61,043 nucleotides of DNA from Pseudoxanthomonas sangjuensis (GTDB lineage Bacteria; Pseudomonadota; Gammaproteobacteria; Xanthomonadales; Xanthomonadaceae). The translations under genes and the position numbers were made by a program. The stretch covers positions 1-61,043 of the forward strand of contig NZ_PDWR01000022.1 in assembly GCF_010211755.1 (NCBI RefSeq), given 5' to 3'. Under the pieces are notes generated by a model. The model was not told the origin of the DNA, did not search any database, and was given only the letters and a program-made list of their open reading frames with translations. Below, piece after piece: positions 16,131 through 24,346 of the stretch (position 1 is the first letter of the stretch; each line of letters opens with the position of its first letter).

Positions 16131-17648
16131 ATGAGCCTTGCGCTGGTGCACAGCCGTGCACGCGCCGGCGTGTCCGCGCCGCCGGTCCGGGTCGAGGTCC
16201 ACCTGTCCGGCGGCCTGCCGCGGACCAACCTGGTCGGCCTGCCGGAAGCCGCGGTGCGCGAATCGCGCGACCGCATCTTCGCCGCGATCCTGTGCGCGCA
16301 GTTCGAATTCCCGGCGCGTCGCATCACCGTCAACCTGGCGCCGGCGGACCTGCCGAAGGATGGCGGGCGCTTCGACCTGCCGATCGCGCTCGGCATCCTC
16401 GCCGCCAGCGGACAGGTCGACCGCAACGCGCTGGGCGAATACGAATTCCTCGGCGAACTCGGCCTGACCGGCGAGCTGCGCGCGGTCGACGGCGTGCTGC
16501 CGGCCGCGCTTGCGGCGGCGCGGGCCGGGCGCAAGCTGATCGTGCCGCCCGGCAACGGCGCCGAGGCCGCACTGGCGCGCGACGTCGAGGCCTACACCGC
16601 GCGCACCCTGCTCGAGGTCTGCGCGATGCTGAACGGCAGCAAGCAGCTGCCGCCGGCCGAAGCGCCGCCGCCGCAGATCACCCTGGTCCCGGACATGGCC
16701 GACGTGCGCGGCCAGGCGCACGCGCGCCGCGCGCTGGAAGTCGCCGCGGCCGGCAACCACCACCTGCTGCTGGTCGGCACGCCCGGCTGCGGCAAGACCC
16801 TGCTCGCCTCGCGCCTGCCCGGCCTGCTGCCCGAAGCCAGCGAAGCCGAGGCGCTGGAAACCGCGGCGATCACTTCGGTCAGCGGGCGCGGACTCGACCC
16901 GTCGCGCTGGCGGCAACGCCCGTACCGTTCGCCGCACCACACTGCCAGCGCGGTCGCCCTGGTCGGCGGCGGCGCCGACCCGCGGCCCGGCGAGATCTCG
17001 CTGGCGCACAACGGCGTGCTGTTCCTGGACGAACTGCCGGAATGGGACCGCAAGGCGCTCGAAGTGCTGCGCGAGCCGCTCGAATCCGGCACCGTCACCG
17101 TGTCGCGCGCCGCGCGCAGTTCCGAATTCCCGGCGCGCTTCCAGCTGGTCGCGGCGATGAACCCGTGCCCGTGCGGCTGGGCGGGCGATCCGTGCGGACG
17201 CTGCCGCTGCAACCCGGAGGCGATCCGCCGCTACCGTTCGCGCATCTCCGGGCCGCTGCTCGACCGCATCGACCTGCACGTCGAAGTGCCGCGCCTGCCG
17301 CCGCAGGAATTGCGACCCGATGCGCCGCAAGGCGAGGCCAGCGCCGACATCCGCGCCCGCGTCGAACGCGCCCGCACCGTGCAGCAGGCGCGCGCCGGCA
17401 AGGCCAACGCGCAACTCGGCCAGTCGGAGACGATGCGCTGGTGCCGCCTGCGCGAAACGGACCAGGCGTTGCTGGAGCGCGCGATCGAACGCCTGCAGCT
17501 TTCTGCGCGCTCGATGCATCGCATCCTGCGCGTCGCCCGCACCATCGCCGACCTGGCCGGTTCGGAAGACATCGACACCCCGCACCTGACCGAGGCGCTG
17601 GGCTACCGCCGCCTCGACCGCGGCGAGCGCCTGCACCGCGCCGCGTGA
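16131..17648 (+). CDS. comM: ComM/YifB family AAA+ (Mg-chelatase-like) branch-migration helicase
   Basis: A 505-aa protein of normal family length. An N-terminal Lon-protease-like fold domain (1-175, with LSGGLPRTNLVGLPEAAVRE) is followed by an AAA+ core with Walker A GTPGCGKT (216-223), Walker B VLFLDELPEW (~296-305), and a zinc-type cluster CPCGWAGDPCGRCRC (~345-360). The C-terminal winged domain ends RTIADLAGSEDIDTPHLTEALGYR. ComM is a hexameric helicase that promotes branch migration during integration of transforming DNA. Starts 11 bp after ubiK. Confidence 0.95.
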   Translation: MSLALVHSRARAGVSAPPVRVEVHLSGGLPRTNLVGLPEAAVRESRDRIFAAILCAQFEFPARRITVNLAPADLPKDGGRFDLPIALGILAASGQVDRNALGEYEFLGELGLTGELRAVDGVLPAALAAARAGRKLIVPPGNGAEAALARDVEAYTARTLLEVCAMLNGSKQLPPAEAPPPQITLVPDMADVRGQAHARRALEVAAAGNHHLLLVGTPGCGKTLLASRLPGLLPEASEAEALETAAITSVSGRGLDPSRWRQRPYRSPHHTASAVALVGGGADPRPGEISLAHNGVLFLDELPEWDRKALEVLREPLESGTVTVSRAARSSEFPARFQLVAAMNPCPCGWAGDPCGRCRCNPEAIRRYRSRISGPLLDRIDLHVEVPRLPPQELRPDAPQGEASADIRARVERARTVQQARAGKANAQLGQSETMRWCRLRETDQALLERAIERLQLSARSMHRILRVARTIADLAGSEDIDTPHLTEALGYRRLDRGERLHRAA

Positions 17649-17779
17649 CCCGCGCCGGCGCGCGGCGGCGCCCGGTTTGGCATCCGCCGCGGGGAAGCGC
17701 AAACTCGGCCGGCCGCGCGCCGGCCTTTCCCCCGTTGTCCATCCATGCCGTTTCCGACCGAATCGCCTGGAGGCCTCCA

Positions 17780-19849
17780 ATGCGCCATACCCTGTTCTTC
17801 GCCGCAATGCTCGCGCTGGTCGCCTGCGACCGGGGCGACGCGCCCGCCGCCGCGCAGGCGGCCGCGCCCGCTTCCATCGACGAGGTCGAACTGATCCCGC
17901 GCGAGGCGCTGTTCGGCAATCCCGAGCGCGCCAACGTGCAGCTCAGCCCCGACGGCAAGCACCTGAGCTGGATCGCGCCGGTGGACGGCGTGCTGAACGT
18001 CTGGGTCGCGCCGGCCGGCGACCCCGCGCAGGCGAAGGCGGTCACCGCCGACAAGGCGCGCGGCATCCGCAACTATTTCTGGTCGTACCGCCCGGACACG
18101 CTGTTGTACCTGCGCGACACCGGCGGCGACGAGGATTTCCACGCCTACGCGGTCGACCTGCAGTCGGGCGCGAGCCGGGATCTTTCGCCGTTCCCGAAGA
18201 CCCGCGCCCAGGTTGCCGCGGTCAGCCACCTGCAGCCCGACAGCGTGCTGATCGGGATGAACAACCGCGACCCGCAGTGGCACGACCTGTACCGGGTCGA
18301 CCTGGCCAGCGGCAAGCGCACGCTGCTGCAGAAGAACGACGCGCAGATCGGCGACTACATCGCCGACGCCGATTACCGGATCCGCTACGCCACCCGCTCG
18401 CGGCCCGACGGCGGCACCGACGTGCTGAAACCCGACGGCAAGGGCGGCTGGGAGAAGTTCGACGACATCCCGTTCGAGGACGCGCTGAGCACCGGGCCCG
18501 CCGGCCTGACCACCGACGGCTCGACCCTGTACTTCGTCGATTCGCGCAACCGCAACACCTCGGCGCTGTACGCCGTGGACACGGCCAGCGGCGAAAGGAC
18601 GCTGCTGCACGAAGACGCGCGCACGGACATCGGGGGCACCCTGGCCGATCCGCGGACCGGCAAGGAGCAGGCCGTCGCGGTCGATTACCTGCGCGAGGAA
18701 TGGAAGCCGCTGGACGACGCCATCGCCGCGGACCTGAAGACGCTCGGCGACATCGGCCCGGGCGACTTCGGGGTGGTTTCGCGCACGCTCGACGACAACA
18801 CCTGGATCGTCGCCTACTCCGCCGCCGAGACCCCGGTGGCCTACTACCGCTACGACCGCGGCGACGGCGGCAAGCTGACCAAGCTGTTTTCCGCGCGCCC
18901 GGCGCTGGACGGCAAGCCGCTGGCGCCGATGTGGCCACGGGAAATCAAGTCGCGCGACGGCCTGACCCTGGTCAGCTACCTCACCCTGCCGAAGCATGCC
19001 GACCCGAATGCCGACGGCACGCCGGACAAGTCCGTGCCGATGGTGCTGTTCGTGCATGGCGGCCCGTGGGGACGCGACGCCTATGGCTACAGCGGTTATG
19101 CGCAATGGCTGGCCAACCGCGGCTACGCGGTGCTGCAGACCAACTTCCGCAGTTCCACCGGCTTCGGCAAGGAGTTCACCAATGCCGGCGATGGCGAGTG
19201 GGCCGGCAAGATGCACGACGACCTGATCGACGCGGTGCAGTGGGCGGTCAAGCAGGGCGTGACCCGCGCCGACAAGGTGGCGATCATGGGCGGCAGCTAT
19301 GGCGGCTACGCCACGCTGGCCGGACTGACGTTCACCCCGGACGCGTTCGCCTGTGGCGTCGACATCGTCGGCCCGTCCAACCTCAACACGCTGCTTGCGA
19401 CCGTACCGCCGTACTGGGCCAGTTTCTTCGAACAACTGGCCAAGCGCATGGGCGACCCGCGCACCGAGGAAGGCCGCAGGTGGCTGACCGAACGTTCGCC
19501 GCTGACCCGCGCCGACAAGATCGTGAAGCCGCTGCTGATCGGCCAGGGCGCCAACGACCCGCGGGTGAAGCAGGCCGAGAGCGACCAGATCGTCAAGGCG
19601 ATGCAGGCGAAGAACATCCCGGTGACCTATGTGCTGTTCCCCGACGAAGGCCACGGCTTCGCCCGGCCGGAGAACAGCAAGGCCTTCAATGCGGTCGCCG
19701 AAGGCTTCCTCGCGCAATGCCTCGGCGGCCGCGCCGAGCCGATCGGCGCCGACTTCAGGGGCTCCAGCATCGGCGTGCCGGCCGGCGCCGACGGCGTGCC
19801 GGGCCTGGCCGAGGCGTTGAAGACGCACACGCCGGAAGTGAAGAAGTGA
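17780..19849 (+). CDS. S9 family prolyl oligopeptidase-like peptidase, lipoprotein
   Basis: A 689-aa protein with a lipobox near residue 16 (LALVAC). The N-terminal beta-propeller (about 35-410) has repeated strands such as NVQLSPDGKHLSWIAPVDG. The alpha/beta-hydrolase domain carries nucleophile S506 in GGSYGGY, Asp in GANDPRVKQ and His in DEGHGFARPENS. It is of the acylaminoacyl-peptidase/DPP type and probably envelope-attached. Unlike many lasso-peptide isopeptidases of this family it is not near a FecIR/TonB cassette. No strong RBS helps; the lipoprotein signal fixes the start. Confidence 0.93.
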   Translation: MRHTLFFAAMLALVACDRGDAPAAAQAAAPASIDEVELIPREALFGNPERANVQLSPDGKHLSWIAPVDGVLNVWVAPAGDPAQAKAVTADKARGIRNYFWSYRPDTLLYLRDTGGDEDFHAYAVDLQSGASRDLSPFPKTRAQVAAVSHLQPDSVLIGMNNRDPQWHDLYRVDLASGKRTLLQKNDAQIGDYIADADYRIRYATRSRPDGGTDVLKPDGKGGWEKFDDIPFEDALSTGPAGLTTDGSTLYFVDSRNRNTSALYAVDTASGERTLLHEDARTDIGGTLADPRTGKEQAVAVDYLREEWKPLDDAIAADLKTLGDIGPGDFGVVSRTLDDNTWIVAYSAAETPVAYYRYDRGDGGKLTKLFSARPALDGKPLAPMWPREIKSRDGLTLVSYLTLPKHADPNADGTPDKSVPMVLFVHGGPWGRDAYGYSGYAQWLANRGYAVLQTNFRSSTGFGKEFTNAGDGEWAGKMHDDLIDAVQWAVKQGVTRADKVAIMGGSYGGYATLAGLTFTPDAFACGVDIVGPSNLNTLLATVPPYWASFFEQLAKRMGDPRTEEGRRWLTERSPLTRADKIVKPLLIGQGANDPRVKQAESDQIVKAMQAKNIPVTYVLFPDEGHGFARPENSKAFNAVAEGFLAQCLGGRAEPIGADFRGSSIGVPAGADGVPGLAEALKTHTPEVKK

Positions 19850-19856
19850 CCGCTCG

Positions 19857-19878
19857 GGGGCGGGCTCCGGCCCGCCCC
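19857..19878 (+). terminator. GC hairpin after the S9 peptidase gene
   Basis: Perfect 9-bp arms GGGGCGGGC (19857-19865) and GCCCGCCCC (19870-19878), with a TCCG loop, start 8 bp after the stop. There is no T run, so it is a weak or Rho-assisted terminator candidate. Confidence 0.4.
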
Positions 19879-20007
19879 TCCGCGCCACACATGGCGACTG
19901 CAGGCGGGGCTTGCCCCGCTGCTTTCCGCTCCGCGCACGGCCACGCATGGCGCGTCGGGGGCGTAGCCCCGACCTGCTTGAAACCACGAGGCGCCGGAAA
20001 TTTCCCC

Positions 20008-20104
20008 TGTAGGAGCGGCGTGAGCCGCGACCGCCCTCGTCAGGCGCTCCGCGAAACGTTCCCGGCCCGGACACTACCCGGTCGCGGCTCACGCCGCTCC
20101 TACA
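20008..20104. repeat. GTAG-type REP inverted pair (copy 2, perfect)
   Basis: Two 25-bp arms are perfect reverse complements (20008-20032 and 20080-20104), separated by 47 bp. Each arm starts TGTAGGAGCGGCGTGAGCC and folds into a small hairpin (GCGGC-GTGA-GCCGC). This is the classic paired REP (REPIN-like) architecture with a GTAG end seen in Stenotrophomonas and other Lysobacteraceae. It sits between the ends of the S9 peptidase and the SagB-like gene (convergent), a usual place for REPs. No RAYT transposase gene is in the window. Confidence 0.9.
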
Positions 20105-20127
20105 TCAGCGAGCGCAGGACGGCGCGC

Positions 20128-21345
20128 TCAGCGCGGCCAGGCGCGGCGGTTCGGGTCCAGTTCGTAGGTCTGCATCGTCGACGCGCGCGGGCCGAGGCCG
20201 CAGATCGCCAGCGGCCCGTCGATCCAGTGGGTCAGGCCGAACGCGCGCTCCAGGTCGGCCTCGTTGATCGCGGCGGTGACGTAACTGCCCAGGCCCAGTT
20301 CGGTCGCGCTCAACAGGAACGTCTGCGACAGGTGGCCGATGTCGAGGATGCAGACGCGGTACGCCTTGGGGTGGTTGCGGTATTTCCAGTAGTTGCGCAC
20401 GAAGCGCGGCGCCAGCACGCACAGCACCGGCGCGTCGGCGAACCATTGCTGGCCGCCGACCGCGATCCACGACAGGTACTCCAGTGCATCCATGCCCTGC
20501 GCGTCGGCATGCCGGCCGGCATTCGCGAGCACCGCGGCTTCGTCCAGCGGCAGCGGCTGCAGCGCGTGGTCGACGGGACGGTAGTGGTACAGGCCCGGCG
20601 CCAGCCCTTCGACCTTGCGTGCGATCAGGTAGCACTCGGTCGGATGCAGCGCGCCGCCGGACGGGCTGGCCTTCTTCAGCACGTCGAAGTCGTCGGCGCC
20701 GTGCACCATGCCGCGCGCGGCGAATGCGCGTTCCAGCACCTGCGACAGCTGCGCCAGTGGCAGCGGTTTTTCCGTGTCGAAGTTGCGGCAGGTCGCGCGC
20801 GCGTCCAGCAGGTCGTCCAGCGCGGTCCGCTGCGCGCGCGGCAGGTCGACGCGCGCGCGCGCGTCGCCGCATTCGTGCAGCATCGGCGGCGGTGCGCCGT
20901 AGGCTTCGCGCAAGCCTTCGGCGGTCAACAGGCCGGCCTCTTCCACCTCGCCGGCCGCGTCGATGCCATCCCAACGCGAAGCGGCATGCAGCGTCGCGGC
21001 CAGCCCGTGCCAATACTGCCCGCGGAAGCGCTCGTCGGTTTCGCGCGGTGCGGCCCAGGGTTTGGTGCTGCCGACCAGCAGGCCGGCCTGCAACAGGTTG
21101 CGCACGCGCGCGGCGCCATGCGCTTCGCGCAGCGGCGTGGCCGGCACCCAGTCCGTCGGACTCAGGCTGCCGAGCAGGGCCGCATCATCGGCATCGATTT
21201 CCACCGGCGCGGACAATTGCGGCGCATGTGCGAACCACTGCACCCGGCTGACCACGCCGGTGTCGCCGGCCAGCAATCGCTCCAGTTCGAAGTGCGCCAC
21301 TTCGCGTGGCTCCAGCCACAGCACCGCGCATCGCCGTACCCGCAT
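20128..21345 (-). CDS. SagB-related flavin dehydrogenase ('putative peptide maturation dehydrogenase')
   Basis: A 405-aa protein. The N-terminal ~170 residues are a family-specific region (RRCAVLWLEPREVAHFELER, GLLVGSTKPWAAPRETDERF). Residues ~175-395 are an FMN-binding SagB/nitroreductase-like domain: DARATCRNFD at the start, KKASPSGGALHPTECYLIAR for flavin contact, and CILDIGHLSQTFLL plus ELGLGSYV later. SagB-type enzymes oxidise azolines to azoles in modified peptides. Divergence from a RiPP-like precursor at 21443 fits the predicted Xanthomonad system known to me as TIGR04509-04511. The start at 21345 has AGGGG at good spacing; 21351 is an alternative. No YcaO gene is nearby, so its substrate chemistry is uncertain. 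Confidence 0.85.
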   Translation of the reverse strand: MRVRRCAVLWLEPREVAHFELERLLAGDTGVVSRVQWFAHAPQLSAPVEIDADDAALLGSLSPTDWVPATPLREAHGAARVRNLLQAGLLVGSTKPWAAPRETDERFRGQYWHGLAATLHAASRWDGIDAAGEVEEAGLLTAEGLREAYGAPPPMLHECGDARARVDLPRAQRTALDDLLDARATCRNFDTEKPLPLAQLSQVLERAFAARGMVHGADDFDVLKKASPSGGALHPTECYLIARKVEGLAPGLYHYRPVDHALQPLPLDEAAVLANAGRHADAQGMDALEYLSWIAVGGQQWFADAPVLCVLAPRFVRNYWKYRNHPKAYRVCILDIGHLSQTFLLSATELGLGSYVTAAINEADLERAFGLTHWIDGPLAICGLGPRASTMQTYELDPNRRAWPR

Positions 21346-21376
21346 GCCCATCCCCTGTCGAAAGCGCGATCTTGGA

Positions 21377-21398
21377 CTTGCCGGAAAAATCCGGCAAG
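21377..21398. promoter_or_regulatory. 9-bp inverted repeat in the divergent precursor/dehydrogenase promoter region
   Basis: CTTGCCGGA (21377-21385) and TCCGGCAAG (21390-21398) are perfect reverse complements around AAAA. It lies 44 bp before the precursor ATG and 31 bp before the dehydrogenase start. It could be an operator serving both genes or a 5'-UTR hairpin; it has no T run on either strand to make it a good terminator. Confidence 0.5.
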
Positions 21399-21442
21399 GG
21401 TAACGTCTCGACCGTTGCATCCGTCAACCAGGGGAAACAATC

Positions 21443-21745
21443 ATGGCAACGAAGAAGGGCGCGAAGCCGGCGCCGCTGGATCCGAAGGTCACCAAGAAGC
21501 TGCTGGACAAGCTGTCCACCGACAACGACTTCCGGCGGTTGTTCAAGAAGGACGCCAGCGCGGCCTTGGCCAAGGTGGGTTACAAGATCGAGGCGAACGC
21601 CGTTTCGGCCGGTAGCTGTCTGCAGTTGCAGGCGACGGACAGCATCGCGCCCAAGAGCAAGATCGTGCGCGATCGCGCGAAGCTGGAGCAGTCGTTGAAC
21701 TCCGTGGTCAATTTCGACTGCGCCAAGGGCTTCAGCGCCGACTGA
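21443..21745 (+). CDS. RiPP-type precursor peptide with nitrile-hydratase-like leader (NHLP-related)
   Basis: A 100-aa Lys-rich peptide. Residues ~12-47 are helical, and the stretch LLDKLSTDNDFRRLFKKD then AALAKVGY resembles the leader derived from nitrile hydratase alpha subunit (helix, D-x-x-F-R-x-L-x-x-D, A-A-L, G-Y). The C-terminal half (48-100) has Cys59 (AGSCLQLQ), Cys93 (NFDCAKG) and eight Ser/Thr: the likely modified part. No GG cleavage site is evident. ATG at 21443 follows AGGGGAAAC. The gene matches what is annotated in Xanthomonads as 'NHLP-related RiPP peptide/putative modified peptide'. It is flanked by the dehydrogenase (divergent) and the cyclase-like gene (convergent). Confidence 0.82.
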   Translation: MATKKGAKPAPLDPKVTKKLLDKLSTDNDFRRLFKKDASAALAKVGYKIEANAVSAGSCLQLQATDSIAPKSKIVRDRAKLEQSLNSVVNFDCAKGFSAD

Positions 21746-21772
21746 CAGCCTGCATTGGCTGGAATCCTCACT

Positions 21773-21812
21773 TACGGGCCACGTCGCCATAGCCACGACG
21801 ACGTGGCCCGTA
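21773..21812. terminator. Bidirectional terminator between precursor and cyclase-like gene
   Basis: A 14-bp perfect stem (TACGGGCCACGTCG 21773-21786, CGACGTGGCCCGTA 21799-21812) with a 12-nt loop lies between two convergent stops (21745 and 21817). The + strand side continues TCTTCTATT. It likely ends both transcripts. Confidence 0.75.
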
Positions 21813-21816
21813 TCTT

Positions 21817-24345
21817 CTATTGAAGTGAAGTTTTCGTCGGCTGTCCCGCGCGCACGGCCTCTGCCGATACCGCCGCGTTGAAGAACCGCAACACGTCGGT
21901 TGTCGTGTTCTCCGCAAAAATCCGCCCACGATGCGTGGCCAGCCAATGCGACTGCGATTGTGCGGCATCGGCATTGCCCGCATCGACTTCGGCGCGCATC
22001 AGCGCCCAATGCGCCACCACCAACGCTGTATCGTCCTTGACCAGGGAGCGTAACCGCGTGGCAGCCGCCTGCGGCTTTCCGCTCAAGCGTTCCTGCTCGG
22101 CCAGCACCACCTGCTGCAACTGCGCGACGGTGGGGTAATCGCGCACCGCACTGCTGTCCTGCACGCTGCGCAGGGCATCGGCCACCACCGCAGCGTCGTT
22201 CCCGTAAGCGCCAAGAAGGCCGACCAGCAACTGCAGTTCGCTCGATGCAGGCGAATAGACCGCATCGACTTCCTTCGCCCTCGACTGCACGGCATCGCGT
22301 AACGCACGCACTTCGCGCACGGCGTCCGCCTCCCCGGACAACACGGCCACGCTGACAATCGCCGCGCGTGCGCGCAGGGCCTCCAGCACGTCGTCGTCGG
22401 CGACCGCCTGTTGTTCCCACGCGCGTGCGGCCTCGGCCGCCAGCGGCCACTGTCCCCGGTCGATGCCGGTCATGACGCCCGCCTCGCCTTTCCAGCCATC
22501 ACGCCCAGCATTGCCGGCCAGATAAACCTTGTCCGCCTCCGCATGCCGGCGAAGCGCGTCGTAAACCCGCGCATGCATCTCGTTGTCGCCGGTAAACCCG
22601 CTTTGATGCGAGCGGCGGAATTCCGCCAGTGCCTCGTCGTACCGCTCTTGGCCGAGCAACGCGATCGCGACGCCATACCGATTAGCCTCGACACGCTCGG
22701 CCTGCGGCTTCATGGCGCGACGACGGCTGGCTTCCGCCAGGCGGAAATCGTTGAGGTGGTGCCACTGGAGGTCGCCCAACCTGCCGATGATCCGGTAGTC
22801 GTCCGGATACAGCGCCAGGTATTCGTCCGCCTTGCGGAAATAGGCCATCGGTGCGCCGTATTGCCGCAGCAACAATTCGATGCGCGCCCCCTCTTGCGCC
22901 GATAGTCGCTGCGGGATGGCCAACGCCTTGCGTCGTTCTTCACTGGCCTTGGCGATCTCGCCATACGCCGAATACACGTCGGCCATGTCCGAATGCGCCA
23001 GCGCAAACTGCGGATCCAGCTCCAGCGCACGCCGGTACAGGCCCAGCGCCTGCTCGCGGTCGCGGGTGGTCTTCATCACCTTGCGCGCCACCGCGAACGC
23101 CTTCAGCGCATCCAGGCTGGGCGTGGCCACGTTGGGCAGCGTCACCGAATTCTTTTCGACCGATTGCAGTGCTTCGCCCAGCTTCTCGCGCAACTCGTCG
23201 GTCACTTCGTCCACCGACGCCAGCGCCGAGCCAATCCCCTTGCCGTCCGCCGACAGCGCGTACACCGTGGTCTGGGTGCGCGGGTCGACCACCTCCACGC
23301 TGACCCGCAGGCGACCGCCGACTTCGGCCACGGTGGGCAGCAGCAGGGCGCGTGCGCCGTCGCGCTGGGCGATCTCCGAACCGAGCGCGCGATCCACCGC
23401 CGCACCCGCCGGACGCTGCATGCGTTGCAGGGTCTCGCGCACCTTCAGGTCGCTGAGCAGGTTGACGTAGCGCGACTGCTCCAGACTGATGCGGAACGCC
23501 TGCTGCAGCGATTCGTCCAGGCGCGCGTCGCCGGTCAGGTTGCGCAGGTCGCCGACCACCACCCAGTCGCGCTCGGAGAAGGCGATCGCCGGCTGCGGCC
23601 GGGTCACGTACCACGCACCGACGGCGAACGCGAGCAGCAACAGCGCCTCGGTCGCCAGCGCCGCCGGGCGCCGCCACAGCGGGATGTCGCGCCACGCCTT
23701 GCCGTCGCCGCGCGGCGCGCGCAGCGGTGCGCTGCCGACCTCGCCGACTTCGTGGATTTCCAGCGCTTCGGGCATGCCCTTGAAGCGCCAGCGGCCATGC
23801 GATTTCCACAGCAGGTGCTCGCCGCGCTCGCCCAGCTCGCGCGCGGCGCGGTGCGCCAGCGGCTCGGCCACCGCCGACAGCAGGATCTGCCCCGGCCGCG
23901 CCAGCTGCATCAGCCGCGCGGCCAGCGGCTTGGCCAGGCCTTCCACTTCCAGCGGCTTGGCCCCGGCCTCGACCGCGGCGTCGCTGTTGCTCCAGGTCAG
24001 CACTTCGCCGACGTGCAGGCCCGCGCGCGCCTGCAACTGCAGCCCGCGCGCCTTGCCCAGTTCGCGCAGCGCGTGCACGTAGTCGAGGGCGAAGCCGAGG
24101 CCGTCGATCGGCCGCTCGAACAGCAGCAGCAGGCCGTCGGAACGATCGATCAGGCGCCCGCGCCAGCGCCGCTGCAGCTCCAGCACCGCGCGGTCGTGCT
24201 CGCGGAACAGCTCCGACGCAGCGACGTCGCCGAGCTTTTCCACCAGCTCGGTCGAACCGGCCAGGTCGGTCAGCAGCAGCGTGCGCAGCCGCGGGCTTTC
24301 GTCGGCGCCGGAAGCGCGATCCGGCTCGCGCGTGCCCGCGTGCAT
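21817..24345 (-). CDS. Membrane protein with class III cyclase-fold domain and TPRs ('putative peptide modification system cyclase')
   Basis: An 842-aa protein. Residues ~20-200 are a class III nucleotidyl-cyclase fold (LLLTDLAGSTELVEKLGD, then DRSDGLLLLF and GLHVGEV). One membrane helix follows at ~229-247. Residues ~255-380 are a FlgO/TolB-like segment (WVVVGDLRNLTGDARLDESL), and ~390-840 are TPR-like repeats. Both metal Asp positions (D27, D70) and the Arg of AARL (R144) are kept. By spacing, the base-recognition Lys is I66, the base-recognition Asp is E133, and the transition-state Asn is P140, so activity is doubtful. The topology suggests a cytosolic cyclase domain and a periplasmic TPR domain. 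Its start is 1 bp after the GGDEF gene's stop, so the two form an operon. Confidence 0.85.
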   Translation of the reverse strand: MHAGTREPDRASGADESPRLRTLLLTDLAGSTELVEKLGDVAASELFREHDRAVLELQRRWRGRLIDRSDGLLLLFERPIDGLGFALDYVHALRELGKARGLQLQARAGLHVGEVLTWSNSDAAVEAGAKPLEVEGLAKPLAARLMQLARPGQILLSAVAEPLAHRAARELGERGEHLLWKSHGRWRFKGMPEALEIHEVGEVGSAPLRAPRGDGKAWRDIPLWRRPAALATEALLLLAFAVGAWYVTRPQPAIAFSERDWVVVGDLRNLTGDARLDESLQQAFRISLEQSRYVNLLSDLKVRETLQRMQRPAGAAVDRALGSEIAQRDGARALLLPTVAEVGGRLRVSVEVVDPRTQTTVYALSADGKGIGSALASVDEVTDELREKLGEALQSVEKNSVTLPNVATPSLDALKAFAVARKVMKTTRDREQALGLYRRALELDPQFALAHSDMADVYSAYGEIAKASEERRKALAIPQRLSAQEGARIELLLRQYGAPMAYFRKADEYLALYPDDYRIIGRLGDLQWHHLNDFRLAEASRRRAMKPQAERVEANRYGVAIALLGQERYDEALAEFRRSHQSGFTGDNEMHARVYDALRRHAEADKVYLAGNAGRDGWKGEAGVMTGIDRGQWPLAAEAARAWEQQAVADDDVLEALRARAAIVSVAVLSGEADAVREVRALRDAVQSRAKEVDAVYSPASSELQLLVGLLGAYGNDAAVVADALRSVQDSSAVRDYPTVAQLQQVVLAEQERLSGKPQAAATRLRSLVKDDTALVVAHWALMRAEVDAGNADAAQSQSHWLATHRGRIFAENTTTDVLRFFNAAVSAEAVRAGQPTKTSLQ

Positions 24346-24346
24346 C

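Noticed and set aside
17780-21345. Idea that the S9 peptidase (17780) is part of the RiPP locus as maturation protease
   Set aside because: It ends before a REP pair, is convergent with the dehydrogenase, and is a DPP/AAP-type lipoprotein with no reason to be a leader peptidase. Left as unproven.
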